From assembly GCA_046330395.1 (NCBI GenBank), contig JAXLSS010000008.1, positions 1 through 64,000 on the forward strand: 64,000 nt of DNA, written 5' to 3'. The stretch is from Ga0077560 sp046330395. Lineage in GTDB: Bacteria > Actinomycetota > Thermoleophilia > Miltoncostaeales > Miltoncostaeaceae. Positions 18,532-27,548 of this stretch are shown in pieces; position 1 is the stretch's first letter, and each line of letters begins with the position of its first letter. The position numbers and the translations under genes were made by a program. The notes beneath the pieces were generated by a model. The model was not told the DNA's origin and ran no database searches. It saw nothing but the letters and a program-made list of their open reading frames with translations.

Positions 18532-19709
18532 GAGTCGGAGTGATCGTCGCCGGCGTCGTCCTAGTTGTGGCCCTGCTTGTCGGCATTGTCGTGGGTTCTC
18601 GTTCTCCAGCAGAGTGGCGCGTGGGGTCGGTTCTGTTAGCGAGACCTGAAGGAACCCGCTTAGGGGGCAATGTCCAAGCCGTCGGAGTCCTCCTTCCCTC
18701 AATCGCTGCTGAAGGAGACGCACTTGACACGGCACCTGAGACCCATGTTCAGGGTGTGAAGAGCGACGTCTCCCCGAATCTCGAAGACCTCACTGTGTCT
18801 ATCGTGAGCACAGGCAGGGATCGGGGGGCGGTGCAAGCGGTCCATGACAAACTTCTGGCAGCATTAATGGATCGCGTCAACTCGGAGGGCTTTGTACGAC
18901 TGTCGGTCTTAACACAGGGCGAGATCAAGAGGTTGAGGCCGTCCGAGTTGGTTCTCCCCCTGCTTGGACTAGCGTGCGTAGGGCTCGCAGGCGGGGTGTT
19001 CGTACTCACCGTGACCCGGCCGCGAGGTCGTGTCGTTCGCGGCTTACGAGATCTGCGAGACCCGGTGTTTGGCCCCATCAGGGTCGCTCAAGTGGGCTCG
19101 TTTGACTACGACGGCTTGGGAACGCTTGGTGGCGGGGCGGCGGCGTTGCTGGACTTAGTTGTGCAGGATCTTGGGCTTGAAGGCTCGGGAGGGGTGGTCG
19201 CCATCGGGCCGGCCGGGACGGGAGCGGGTGAAATGGCGGAGGAATTTGCCCTTGCCGTTGGCCATCTCCTCCGCTACGAGCTTCTCCGGGCCGAGATCCA
19301 GCAGGAGCGGGTGGAGCTTCACGACCTGCGGCAAGGTGGAGGCCATAGCGGAGTGCGTAGCATGGTGGCGGTCAGCCTTTCTGACGTACGCCGCGCACTC
19401 ACAGCCCGGAGCCAGGGGGCATCGCGGCCGGTCCTCGTCGTGTGCCAGCCACTGGACGAATGGGAGGGCAAGGTGGTGGCCGGGAGCAGCGACTCGATAG
19501 TACTTCTCGTGCGGTCAGGAATCCGAGAAGACACTATTCGGGACCTGTGCGCCGAACTCGGGGCGCTTGGTTCGCCCGTTGCAGGGGTGCTGCTGTGGCA
19601 GTCAGCAGCTGGTGCGCCGTGGGAGCCGGGTGAGCCGAAGGTCAGGGGCGTCTCCCGAAGCGCACGGCGACTCGTGTCGGATCCCGCGGGACCGGGGAGC
19701 GGGAAATGA
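18528..19709 (+). CDS. Wzz-like protein fused to a degenerate BY-kinase domain
   Basis: 393 residues. Helices near 3-23 and 141-162 enclose a short periplasmic-side segment (30-138), the layout of a Wzz domain. The cytoplasmic part (170-393) resembles a CpsD/Wzc ATPase: a strand ending in VVAIGPAGTGAGE takes the place of Walker A but lacks the Lys and Ser/Thr needed to bind ATP phosphates, and later strands (RPVLVVCQPL, DSIVLLVRSG) match the fold. No Tyr-rich tail is present. It therefore probably regulates polymer length without kinase activity. It overlaps both neighbours by four bases (ATGA). Confidence 0.65.
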   Translation: MRVGVIVAGVVLVVALLVGIVVGSRSPAEWRVGSVLLARPEGTRLGGNVQAVGVLLPSIAAEGDALDTAPETHVQGVKSDVSPNLEDLTVSIVSTGRDRGAVQAVHDKLLAALMDRVNSEGFVRLSVLTQGEIKRLRPSELVLPLLGLACVGLAGGVFVLTVTRPRGRVVRGLRDLRDPVFGPIRVAQVGSFDYDGLGTLGGGAAALLDLVVQDLGLEGSGGVVAIGPAGTGAGEMAEEFALAVGHLLRYELLRAEIQQERVELHDLRQGGGHSGVRSMVAVSLSDVRRALTARSQGASRPVLVVCQPLDEWEGKVVAGSSDSIVLLVRSGIREDTIRDLCAELGALGSPVAGVLLWQSAAGAPWEPGEPKVRGVSRSARRLVSDPAGPGSGK

Positions 19710-20938
19710 TGCACGGGGAGAGACCCGGCCCCGGCGGGCGCCCTGTGGACGTTGTGGTTCTGTGCCAGGAGGAACTCTTCCCGCCCATCACAGGGTTTCG
19801 TGTACGCGCAGAACAGGTGTCTCGCGGGCTGGCCGAGTCGGGCCTTCGCACGGAGGTATGGTGTCTCTCTGAAGAGCCCGCCGGGGCGGCTCGGAGCAGT
19901 GCCCAAGTACCCGGCGACGTGTCGTCGAGGACGTACAAGTTCTTTAGAACCCCGGGACGCCTCCGACGGGCTCTGATCCGTCGGCTGACTGTCCTTGTGG
20001 GGCTTCCGATGCACGCGCATCTCTTCGTGAGCCCAAGACTGCGCGCTGGAATTCAGCGAAGCCTTGAAGAGACGGCGCCCGGCCTCATCGTGCTTGAGTC
20101 CCTGTACATGGCTCCATTCGTTCCTCGCGCGCTCTGGGGTAAGACGATTCTGGACGCGCACAACGTCGAGTGGCAGCGGGTGCAGAGCCTGACCAGAGCA
20201 AGGAAGGGCCCAACTGGGCATCTCCTGCGGCGCCAAGTGCGTCAGGTGGCTGTTTACGAGGCGAGAGTGTCGAATCTCGTGTGCGGAGTGTGGAGCGTAG
20301 CGCCTGAGGAGGCTTCTTGGTTCAAAGCGAGTGGTGCCCCATCGGTGTTGCTTGCGCCAAACGGGGTCACCGTGGTTCCCGGTGAGTCAGAGTGGCGAGC
20401 CTCGGGCAAACCTCTATCAGTCGCCTTTCTTGGAAATATGAGGTACGCCCCAAACGTTGAGGCCACACGATTCCTCCTTCGGGAGGTCTGGCCGTTCGTT
20501 TCCGTGCCGGGTGCGAAGCTACTCATTGCAGGTTCCGGGGGGACGCCAGATCTGGCTAGGGAAGTCGACGGCACCCCGGGCGCCCGGTGGGTGGGATACG
20601 TCCCCGACACCGGATTGTTCCTTCGCCAGGCCGCCGCCTTTGTCGCTCCCCTTCTCGCCGGAGGAGGGACGAAGCTGAAGGTTCTTGAGGCGTTGGCCGC
20701 GGGGAGGCCTGTCGTTACAACCAGCGTGGGGGCCCAAGGCATACCCCTGGAGCATGAGCGGAACGCTCTCCTTGCGGACAACCCCGAGGAAATAGCGCGG
20801 CAACTCAGTCGGCTCCTCGTCGACCCCGAGCTCGCCCGCCGGCTCGGGGAAGGCGGTCACCAAATGGCCGCGGAGAACTTCAGCTGGGCTCAGATTCGGG
20901 CGAATGTCGCAAACGATGCTGCGAGACACATGACGTGA
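19706..20938 (+). CDS. Glycosyltransferase family 4
   Basis: 410 residues in a GT-B fold. The N-terminal domain contains an acceptor-side FPPITGFRVRAEQ and the block DAHNVEWQR near 151. The C-terminal donor domain has LLAPNGV, a GNMRYAPN segment, LLIAGSG and the strongly conserved GGGTKLKVLEALAAGRPVV near 320-338, whose Glu contacts the nucleotide-sugar. It would add one sugar to the lipid-linked repeat unit at the inner membrane face. The donor cannot be predicted. Start ATG overlaps the preceding stop, and the stop overlaps the next start (GTGA), so this is a tight operon. Confidence 0.85.
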   Translation: MMHGERPGPGGRPVDVVVLCQEELFPPITGFRVRAEQVSRGLAESGLRTEVWCLSEEPAGAARSSAQVPGDVSSRTYKFFRTPGRLRRALIRRLTVLVGLPMHAHLFVSPRLRAGIQRSLEETAPGLIVLESLYMAPFVPRALWGKTILDAHNVEWQRVQSLTRARKGPTGHLLRRQVRQVAVYEARVSNLVCGVWSVAPEEASWFKASGAPSVLLAPNGVTVVPGESEWRASGKPLSVAFLGNMRYAPNVEATRFLLREVWPFVSVPGAKLLIAGSGGTPDLAREVDGTPGARWVGYVPDTGLFLRQAAAFVAPLLAGGGTKLKVLEALAAGRPVVTTSVGAQGIPLEHERNALLADNPEEIARQLSRLLVDPELARRLGEGGHQMAAENFSWAQIRANVANDAARHMT

Positions 20939-22089
20939 AGTCTCCAAAGTGGCCCAGTGCGATTGCCGTGACGGGGCTCGTTTCGAGCGTCGCCATCTTC
21001 GGCTATGCCTATATTGCGTATCCGCTTCTGCTTGCCGTTCGGCGGACGCGTGGGTCCGACACCTGCGCAGTTGGGGAACTCCGACAGCCCATGGAGAGCA
21101 TTTCGGTATGCATTCCGGTACATCGCTGGACGGATACGCTGGAAGCCAAACTGGAGTCGCTCTTGGCCCAAACCAAGAGTGACGCTGTTTGTGAAGTCAT
21201 CTTGTACGTGGACGGAGGGGAGGATTGCGGCCTCGTAGATCAAGTGCACAGAATCGAGGCCGCATGGGTCGGCCCACCAAGTCTCCTAGTGATCAGCAAG
21301 GGTGTGCGAGGAGGGAAGCCGGCGGCGATTAACGCCATGGTCGACGCTGCTATGGGTGAGTTGATCCTGCTGACCGACGCGAGGCAGTCAATCACGCCCG
21401 GTGCCATTGAGGCTTTGCAGGCCGCGATGCGAACCGAACGCGCAGATGCCGCCGCGGGCGTGCTGGTACCCACCCCCGGCGCACCGGCCGGGGTCTACTG
21501 GAAATATGAGAACCTTGTGCGACGCCTAGAGGCGCGACGGTGCGGTTCGATCGGGTTCACGGCGCTGGCGATGATGAGGCGGTCTGCGGTCCCCCGAGTA
21601 CCGGATGACATTGTCCTAGACGACATGTGGCTTCCGCTGACGTTAGTGCGACAGGGGGCCCGCATCCCTCTGGTGCCAGAGGCGGTCGCAATCGAGCGTG
21701 CGTTCGGCGCCCACGAGGATTTCAGTCGGAAGGTAAGGACTCAGGCAGGACTCATACAGCTCGCGCGTCGGGAGTCGTGGCTGCTGCGCCGAGATGAGAA
21801 TCCTGTCTGGTTCGAGCTGATGTCCCACAAGTACGCGCGAATCGCCGCCGCCTGGGCGTTCGTCCCGATGGCCGTATGCCTGGGAATTCTGGCAGGTCGC
21901 GAAACGGGCGGGGGGGGCGCGACAGGGCGTGCCGGTCTAATTGGGTTAGCCGGCCTCGGAACACTCAGCGCTATGGGACAACGGGCTGGACGAGTAGGGA
22001 GCGCCGCGCGCAGCTTGGCGGTGTTGAATCTGGCCGCGATCGTCGGGTCCGTACGGGGATTCCGCCGTGAAGGGTCCGTGCTGTGGTGA
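20935..22089 (+). CDS. Membrane-anchored glycosyltransferase family 2
   Basis: 384 residues. An N-terminal helix (about 9-33) is followed by a GT-A domain: SVCIPVHRW near 60, a VILYVDGGED strand, GGKPAAINAMVDAA near 125, the metal-binding LLTDAR near 145 in the DxD position, and DDMWLPLTLVRQG near 228, matching the (E/Q)D-x-x-L acceptor motif. Two or three C-terminal helices (about 305-370) anchor it. The arrangement is that of processive or polyprenol-linked GT2 enzymes. The GTG start overlaps the upstream stop by four bases. The last bases overlap the open frame of the next gene, whose real start lies further on. Confidence 0.8.
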   Translation: MKSPKWPSAIAVTGLVSSVAIFGYAYIAYPLLLAVRRTRGSDTCAVGELRQPMESISVCIPVHRWTDTLEAKLESLLAQTKSDAVCEVILYVDGGEDCGLVDQVHRIEAAWVGPPSLLVISKGVRGGKPAAINAMVDAAMGELILLTDARQSITPGAIEALQAAMRTERADAAAGVLVPTPGAPAGVYWKYENLVRRLEARRCGSIGFTALAMMRRSAVPRVPDDIVLDDMWLPLTLVRQGARIPLVPEAVAIERAFGAHEDFSRKVRTQAGLIQLARRESWLLRRDENPVWFELMSHKYARIAAAWAFVPMAVCLGILAGRETGGGGATGRAGLIGLAGLGTLSAMGQRAGRVGSAARSLAVLNLAAIVGSVRGFRREGSVLW

Positions 22090-22109
22090 GAGCATCCAGG
22101 ACGGACGGA

Positions 22110-23240
22110 ATGCGACTGTTGCTGATCAACGCCCACGGCAGTGATGGGACATTGGGGGGTACCGAGAAACACTTGGCTCGGTTGCTTCGCGAGCTTCCCC
22201 CAAGGGGCTGGACTGTCGCTACAGCTTCTCTCGCTCCCCGTCGCCACGAGGCGGGCGGCTCTGAGAGTCCTATTGGAACTCGCGCCAGGAGGTGGGGACG
22301 GCACGCGCGGGATGCCACCCACTGGTCGGAGTCTTGGATCGAGGCCATCGTTCGCGAATTCAAGCCCGATCTCGTGCGAACCCACGGCCTAGCTGGTATC
22401 GGCTCGGGAGCATGGAGCGCCTGTGGGCGGGTCGGAGTACCTGTCCTACATTGCATCCACGATTACTACCTCCTCTGTCCTAGGTCAACGCTTATGACCG
22501 AGGGGGGTGTCGCATGTTCACGGGGAGCGATTTGTCGAGCGCGGACCGCGCTCCTGATGCGCGACGCAGGCGTTGTGCGCGGCGTGGTGGCGTCCGGAGC
22601 GAGTCTCCTGGCTGCCCACGACTCGATGTGGAGTCTTGATATACCTCGCCGCGTAATCCTCAACCCCTTCGATGAGCATACGCAGACGACGGAGGTTCGG
22701 GAGACGCCGAGGACTCTCGGGTATATCGGCAAGCTGTCAAGGATCAAGGGATTTGACGCGGTTGTTGACGTGGTGCCGGCGTTGGAAGCGAGAGGAATGA
22801 ATCTGCACATTGCAGGAGACGGGCCAATGCGCGAGGCTGCAGAGGCAGCCGCGCGCCAGTATCCAAACGTGCGGTACCATGGAGTCGTTAAGGGGCAAGC
22901 CAGAGAGTCATTCTACTCAACTTGCGACATCGGGCTGATCCCATCGCGATGGGATGAGCCCGGCGGCCCACCAAACGCGTTCGTGGAGTGGGTTGGGAGG
23001 GGCCGACCTGTTATTGCCTCGAATCGCGGCGGCCTTGCCGAGGCTTTGGCGTCCTTTCCCGTCGGCGTTGGGGTTGAGCCGTCCAAGGTCGGGATCGAGG
23101 ACGGGTTGATGGCTCTCACGAGGCCCGATCGATGGGGCCAAATGCGTAGAGATGTGAGCAATTGTGCGCCTCAGAACGATGAGACGCGATGGGTTGAAGA
23201 GCAGTCAGAACTGATGCTTCACGTCACAGGCTGGCGCTGA
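22110..23240 (+). CDS. Glycosyltransferase family 4
   Basis: About 376 residues from the ATG at 22110, where the family's opening strand begins (MRLLLINAHGSDGTLGGTEK); an open frame extends back to 22083. The GT-B signatures are GGTEKHLARLL, RTHGLAG, HCIHDYYLLCPRS near 120, GYIGKLSRIKGFD in the donor domain, LHIAGDGPM, and PSRWDEPGGPPNAFVEW near 285, where the family's EPxGxxxxE stretch normally lies. Its final role is the addition of one sugar; donor unknown. It follows the GT2 gene with almost no gap, so it belongs to the same operon. Confidence 0.85.
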   Translation: MRLLLINAHGSDGTLGGTEKHLARLLRELPPRGWTVATASLAPRRHEAGGSESPIGTRARRWGRHARDATHWSESWIEAIVREFKPDLVRTHGLAGIGSGAWSACGRVGVPVLHCIHDYYLLCPRSTLMTEGGVACSRGAICRARTALLMRDAGVVRGVVASGASLLAAHDSMWSLDIPRRVILNPFDEHTQTTEVRETPRTLGYIGKLSRIKGFDAVVDVVPALEARGMNLHIAGDGPMREAAEAAARQYPNVRYHGVVKGQARESFYSTCDIGLIPSRWDEPGGPPNAFVEWVGRGRPVIASNRGGLAEALASFPVGVGVEPSKVGIEDGLMALTRPDRWGQMRRDVSNCAPQNDETRWVEEQSELMLHVTGWR

Positions 23241-23335
23241 CGAAGTGAGGGACAGCGACACCAAAGCCACCAATGAGGCGCATTCCATAAGCGTGTGAGG
23301 GGAGGTGAGAGGTCGGTCTCTATCGCCCACTGATC

Positions 23336-24481
23336 GTGGCACATAGCGTTCCCAATTGGCTTCCGCTAACCGAGGGATGGATCGGGTCTCAGATCAAGTT
23401 CCTTCCACGAGAGGTGCAATGTCGGATTGTCGCTGAGACCCGCACCGAGAACGAGGTGTTTGGGGGTGATGATGTGACGGCTGTCATAGACGAGTCGCGT
23501 TTGACGTTAGTCGAGACGCGGCTGTTCCGGCGACTCGGAGTTCGTCGTCACAGTAGGCTCATTAAGAAGGTGGCGGTAGATGCCGGCGCGGGTGTGCTGC
23601 ATTCGCACTTCGGTGGAATGGGCTGGGCGAATGCTGGCCTTAGTGCACGGCTGGGCATCCCACATTTTATCAGTGTCTACGGGCGCGACGTTACGGTACT
23701 GCCCCGCGAGAAGCCTGCCTGGCTACGACGCTACCGCTCAGCGTTCGCGTCGGCGGCGTGCGTACTCTGCGAGGGACCAGCGATGGCGCGCACGGTAGCC
23801 CTTTTAGGGTGCCCAGAGGACAGGGCGGTCGTCTTGAGGCTGGGGGTGGACTGTTCGAGTATCCCATTTGTTCCTCGTCGATGGACTCCAGGCTCGCCGG
23901 TCCGGGTTTTGGTCGCGGGGAGTTTTCGCGAGAAGAAGGGTATCCCTGACGCGATTTTGGGTTGCGGTGCCGTGCTGCGCACCGGCACCGAAGTGGAAGT
24001 GACCTTGGTTGGCGACGGTCAGGATGAGGAAGGGCGTCGGGAACGCGAGAGGATCGTCCGCGCAATCAAAGAGAGTGGGCTCGGACCGCGGGTTCACATG
24101 ATGGGATACCAACCTTTCGACGAACTTATGCGTCTCGCGTACAGCCACCATGTGTTCCTCGCCCCGAGTCGGCTCGCGGCAAACGGGGATTCTGAAGGGG
24201 GAGCGCCGGTGACTCTGATCCAGATGGCCGCGTCCGGGATGCCTGTCGTTTCAACGACTCATTGTGACATCCCGTTTGTTCTTCACGAATCGAGCCATCG
24301 GTTCCTGGCACCGGAAGGGCAGCCTGGAGTGCTGGCTGAGAAGATCTGTGATCTGCTGGCGAGTGACTGGACAGGTCTAACGCGGCGAAATCGGGAGCTC
24401 ACGGAGGCAGAAGCGAATTCCGTGACGCAGGGACAACGCTTGGCGGAACTGTACGACAATGCTGTACGTGGTGTGAGGTGA
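23336..24481 (+). CDS. Glycosyltransferase family 4
   Basis: 381 residues from a GTG at 23336. The opening is the family's HSVPNWLPLTEGWIGSQI. Then come LHSHFGGMGW near 88, ISVYGRDVTVLPR near 112, the donor-domain VAGSFREKKGIPDA near 195, VTLVGDGQDE, and the C-terminal NGDSEGGAPVTLIQMAASG near 285-303, where E contacts the nucleotide-sugar. This resembles WcaL/colanic-acid-type GT4 enzymes. It ends 36 bases before the convergent aminotransferase. A 95-bp gap with GGGGAGG separates it from the upstream transferase. Confidence 0.85.
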   Translation: MAHSVPNWLPLTEGWIGSQIKFLPREVQCRIVAETRTENEVFGGDDVTAVIDESRLTLVETRLFRRLGVRRHSRLIKKVAVDAGAGVLHSHFGGMGWANAGLSARLGIPHFISVYGRDVTVLPREKPAWLRRYRSAFASAACVLCEGPAMARTVALLGCPEDRAVVLRLGVDCSSIPFVPRRWTPGSPVRVLVAGSFREKKGIPDAILGCGAVLRTGTEVEVTLVGDGQDEEGRRERERIVRAIKESGLGPRVHMMGYQPFDELMRLAYSHHVFLAPSRLAANGDSEGGAPVTLIQMAASGMPVVSTTHCDIPFVLHESSHRFLAPEGQPGVLAEKICDLLASDWTGLTRRNRELTEAEANSVTQGQRLAELYDNAVRGVR

Positions 24482-24517
24482 CTGCCGGGAATGAGGCGGC
24501 ACGTGGCGAGGAGGGAG

Positions 24518-25705
24518 TTATCTCGCGAGGACTCGATGGACTGCCTCGATAACGTCGGACACGTCCCTATCTGTGAGCCGGGCTGAGAGAGGCAGACTGA
24601 CGGTTTGCTGTCCGACACGCGTAGCCTCAGGGACGAGTGTCGAGTTCCAGCCGAAAGCTCGCTGATAGAAGGGGTGGTCGGTGAGGCTCAGGTAGTGCAC
24701 TCCAACGCCGACGCCTTCAGCTGTCATCTTCTGGAGGAACTGATCTCTCGTGAGGCCGGTCTCTCCGGGATCAACGAGGACCGTGTAGAGATGGAATGCG
24801 TGTTTGGTCTTGGGGGCGGGGTTAGCTGGCAATTTGAGGGCAGTGTCACTCAAAGCGGACTGGTATTTCTCCCAAACGTCTCGTCGACGATTCCAATTCG
24901 CTTCCAGACGTGCAAGCTGATGCAATCCGATGGCCGCTTGAAGATCCATCATGTTGTACTTGAAGCCGGGAAGAACCACCTGGTAGTGCTTATAGCCATC
25001 GTCGGAGTAGCGACGCCAAGCATCACGTGTCATTCCGTGAAGTGCTCGCATTTTGACGTCTTCGGCGATGACGTCCGAATTGGTGATGAGCATCCCGCCT
25101 TCACCCGTGGTGAGGTTCTTTGTGGCGTAGAAGCTGAAGCAGCCAATATCTCCGAAGCGACCTGCGTGCACATCGTGGTAAGTGGTCTCCACGGCATGCG
25201 CACAGTCCTCAATCAAGATAAGGCCGTGCGCAGACGCCAGGGCGGTGAGCTGGTCCATGTCGCAGGGACGACCTGCGAAATGCACGGGAATAACGGCCTT
25301 AGTCTTCGGCGTGATGCGGTCTGATACGGAGGCCGGATCGATGTTCATCGAGATGGGGTCAATGTCCGCGACAACGGGTGTGGCTCCGGCGTGGATAATG
25401 GCGTTCGCGGTTGCACAGAAGGTCAGGGCCGTCGTGATGACTTCGTCGCCTGGGCCTATCCCAGCGGCGAGGATCGCGAGGTGAAGGGCGGCCGTGCAAG
25501 AGTTGACGGCGAGTGCGTGGGGAGCGTCGATGTATGCCGCGAATTCGTTCTCAAAACGGGCGACCTTCGGACCCGTTCCGAGCCATGCGGCGCGCATCGA
25601 TGCGACGACCTCGTTGATCTCGTCCTCGAGAATCTGAGGAGCACCGAAGACAATGAAGTCGTCTTTGGACCGGAGGGGGATGTGGTCCAGATCGTCTGTG
25701 GGCAT
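24518..25705 (-). CDS. DegT/DnrJ/EryC1-family sugar aminotransferase
   Basis: 395 residues in the PLP fold type I. Visible are the AWLGTGPKVARFE N-terminal block, SCTAALHLAILAAG, a D in IEDCAHA (residue 167) and the PLP lysine K196 in FYATKNLTTGEGG. The C-terminal half has LPGFKYNMMDLQAAIG and the GVGVHYLSL loop. The enzyme transfers an amino group from glutamate to a 3- or 4-keto nucleotide-sugar, giving an amino sugar for the polymer. I prefer ATG 25705, which has GGAG four bases upstream, over the longer open frame to 25789. No matching dehydratase gene is in view. Confidence 0.85.
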   Translation of the reverse strand: MPTDDLDHIPLRSKDDFIVFGAPQILEDEINEVVASMRAAWLGTGPKVARFENEFAAYIDAPHALAVNSCTAALHLAILAAGIGPGDEVITTALTFCATANAIIHAGATPVVADIDPISMNIDPASVSDRITPKTKAVIPVHFAGRPCDMDQLTALASAHGLILIEDCAHAVETTYHDVHAGRFGDIGCFSFYATKNLTTGEGGMLITNSDVIAEDVKMRALHGMTRDAWRRYSDDGYKHYQVVLPGFKYNMMDLQAAIGLHQLARLEANWNRRRDVWEKYQSALSDTALKLPANPAPKTKHAFHLYTVLVDPGETGLTRDQFLQKMTAEGVGVGVHYLSLTDHPFYQRAFGWNSTLVPEATRVGQQTVSLPLSARLTDRDVSDVIEAVHRVLAR

Positions 25706-25862
25706 TTCTCCAAGCCTTTGTTGGACATCCTCTGCAAGGGAAGAGTCAAGGGTGGCCCGCAGCTGACTCGAAAGGGCGCATATTGGCAATTGAGCCTATC
25801 GAAGAGGAGGGAGGCTGAGGAGGAAGCGCGCGGCGTCAGTGGATGGGGGGGTTGGCGGGCGG

Positions 25863-25868
25863 TATCCT
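25863..25868 (+). promoter_or_regulatory. Possible -10 of pyrG
   Basis: TATCCT lies 30 bases before the pyrG GTG, and GAGGAGG sits between them, so this would be a leadered promoter. The 12-mer GTTGGCGGGCGG immediately precedes it at 25851-25862. Confidence 0.4.
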
Positions 25869-25898
25869 CGCGCCCTACCCGAGGACTGAGGAGGCTCG

Positions 25899-27548
25899 GT
25901 GAGCGATCACCCGGTGAAGTACGTGTTCGTGACCGGCGGGGTGGTGTCCGGCCTCGGAAAGGGGATCGCGGCGGCCTCGCTAGGGACCCTGTTGAAGGCT
26001 AGGGGGTGGAAGGTGTTCCACCAGAAGGCCGACCCCTACATCAATGTTGATCCCGGCACGATGAGCCCGTACCAGCACGGTGAGGTGTTCGTCACCGAGG
26101 ACGGCGCCGAAACCGACCTCGACCTCGGCCACTACGAGCGGTTCACCGATGAGTCGCTGACCCGCGTGTCCAACTTCACCACCGGGGCCGTGTACGGGGC
26201 GGTGATCCGCCGCGAACGTCGTGGGGACTACGACGGGGCGACGGTGCAGGTGGTTCCGCACGTCACCAACGAGATCAAGTCGCGCATTCGCTCGACGGCG
26301 AGCAGCGGCGCGGACGTGGTGATCGTCGAGGTCGGGGGCACGGTGGGCGACATCGAGTCGCTGCCGTTCCTCGAGGCCATCCGCCAGTTCCGCAACGACC
26401 AGGGCCGCGAGAACGTGGCCTTCGTGCACGTCACCCTGGTGCCGTTCCTGGAGGCCTCGGGTGAACTCAAGACCAAGGCCACCCAGCACTCGGTGAACGA
26501 GCTGCGGCGCATCGGTATCGAGCCGGACATCCTGGTGCTGCGCTCCACGCCGCCGATAACGGACGACATCAAGGCCAAGATCGCCCTGCACGCCGGCATC
26601 CCGCAGCGGGCCGTCATCAGTGCGGCCGACGCTCCGGACATCTACATGGTGCCGCTGTGGCTGGAGTCGGAGGGATTTGACCGGGCCGTGTGCGAGCGGC
26701 TGGGAATGCCCCAGCGCCCCGCGGACCTGGGGGAGTGGCGCCGGCTGGTGCAGCGCATCGACGCCCGTGAGGGCACTGTGGGGATCGCCCTGGTGGGCAA
26801 GTACGTGCAGCTGCACGACGCGTACCTGTCGGTGGCGGAGGCCCTGAAGCACGCGGGCATCCACCATGGGGTGGAGGTGCTGATCGACTGGGTGGACAGC
26901 GACGATGAGCAGCACCTGAACGCGGCGCTCGCGCGGGCCGATGGGGTGCTGGTGCCTGGGGGCTTCGGCCAGCGCGGCATCGAGGGGAAGATCACCGCGA
27001 CGCGCTACGCGCGCGAGCACCAGGTGCCGTTCCTTGGGATCTGCCTGGGGATGCAGGTGGCCGTGATCGAATACGCCCGCAACGTGTGCGGCATGCGCGG
27101 TGCACACAGCACGGAGTTCGACGAGGCAACCCCGTACCCGGTGATCGACCTGCTTCCCGAGCAGCGGCAGATCGAGGAGCGGGGCGGCACGCTGCGGCTG
27201 GGGGCCGACCCGGTGACCATCGATCTCAACACCAGGGTGGGGGCGGCGTACGGCGCCGAGGTGATCTACGAGCGTCACCGCCATCGCTACGAGGTGAATC
27301 CCGCCCTGCGCGAGGACCTTGAGGAGGCTGGGCTTGTGGTGAGCGGCCACTCACCCGACGGACGCCTGGTGGAATGCGTCGAGGTTCCGGACCACCCATG
27401 GTTCTGCGCGTCGCAGTTCCACCCGGAGTTCAAGAGCCGGCCGCTGCGCCCGCAACCGCTCTTCCGGGACTTCATCGGGGCCGCGGTTGCCCACAAGGCC
27501 GCTCGTGAACGTCAGCGCGAGGCCGCGCAGCACGTGACGCAGGCGTGA
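25899..27548 (+). CDS. pyrG: CTP synthase
   Basis: 549 residues, normal length. PyrG makes CTP from UTP, ATP and glutamine. The synthase domain (1-270) opens with VKYVFVTGGVVSGLGKG and has KADPYINVDPGTM and VIVEVGGTVGDIES. The class I glutamine amidotransferase domain follows, with LVPGGFGQRG for the oxyanion region, nucleophile C382 in GICLGMQ, and the catalytic His/Glu in SQFHPEFKS. The GTG start is preceded by GAGGAGG. The stop overlaps the peptidase start (GTGA). Codon use is strongly GC3-biased, a sharp change from the polysaccharide genes that end about 190 bp upstream. In mycobacteria pyrG also lies downstream of recN and before a NUDIX gene. Confidence 0.97.
   Translation: MSDHPVKYVFVTGGVVSGLGKGIAAASLGTLLKARGWKVFHQKADPYINVDPGTMSPYQHGEVFVTEDGAETDLDLGHYERFTDESLTRVSNFTTGAVYGAVIRRERRGDYDGATVQVVPHVTNEIKSRIRSTASSGADVVIVEVGGTVGDIESLPFLEAIRQFRNDQGRENVAFVHVTLVPFLEASGELKTKATQHSVNELRRIGIEPDILVLRSTPPITDDIKAKIALHAGIPQRAVISAADAPDIYMVPLWLESEGFDRAVCERLGMPQRPADLGEWRRLVQRIDAREGTVGIALVGKYVQLHDAYLSVAEALKHAGIHHGVEVLIDWVDSDDEQHLNAALARADGVLVPGGFGQRGIEGKITATRYAREHQVPFLGICLGMQVAVIEYARNVCGMRGAHSTEFDEATPYPVIDLLPEQRQIEERGGTLRLGADPVTIDLNTRVGAAYGAEVIYERHRHRYEVNPALREDLEEAGLVVSGHSPDGRLVECVEVPDHPWFCASQFHPEFKSRPLRPQPLFRDFIGAAVAHKAARERQREAAQHVTQA

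Noticed and set aside
25980..27350. Long antisense frame across pyrG
   Set aside because: His/Leu/Val-rich nonsense; pyrG is unambiguous on the plus strand.
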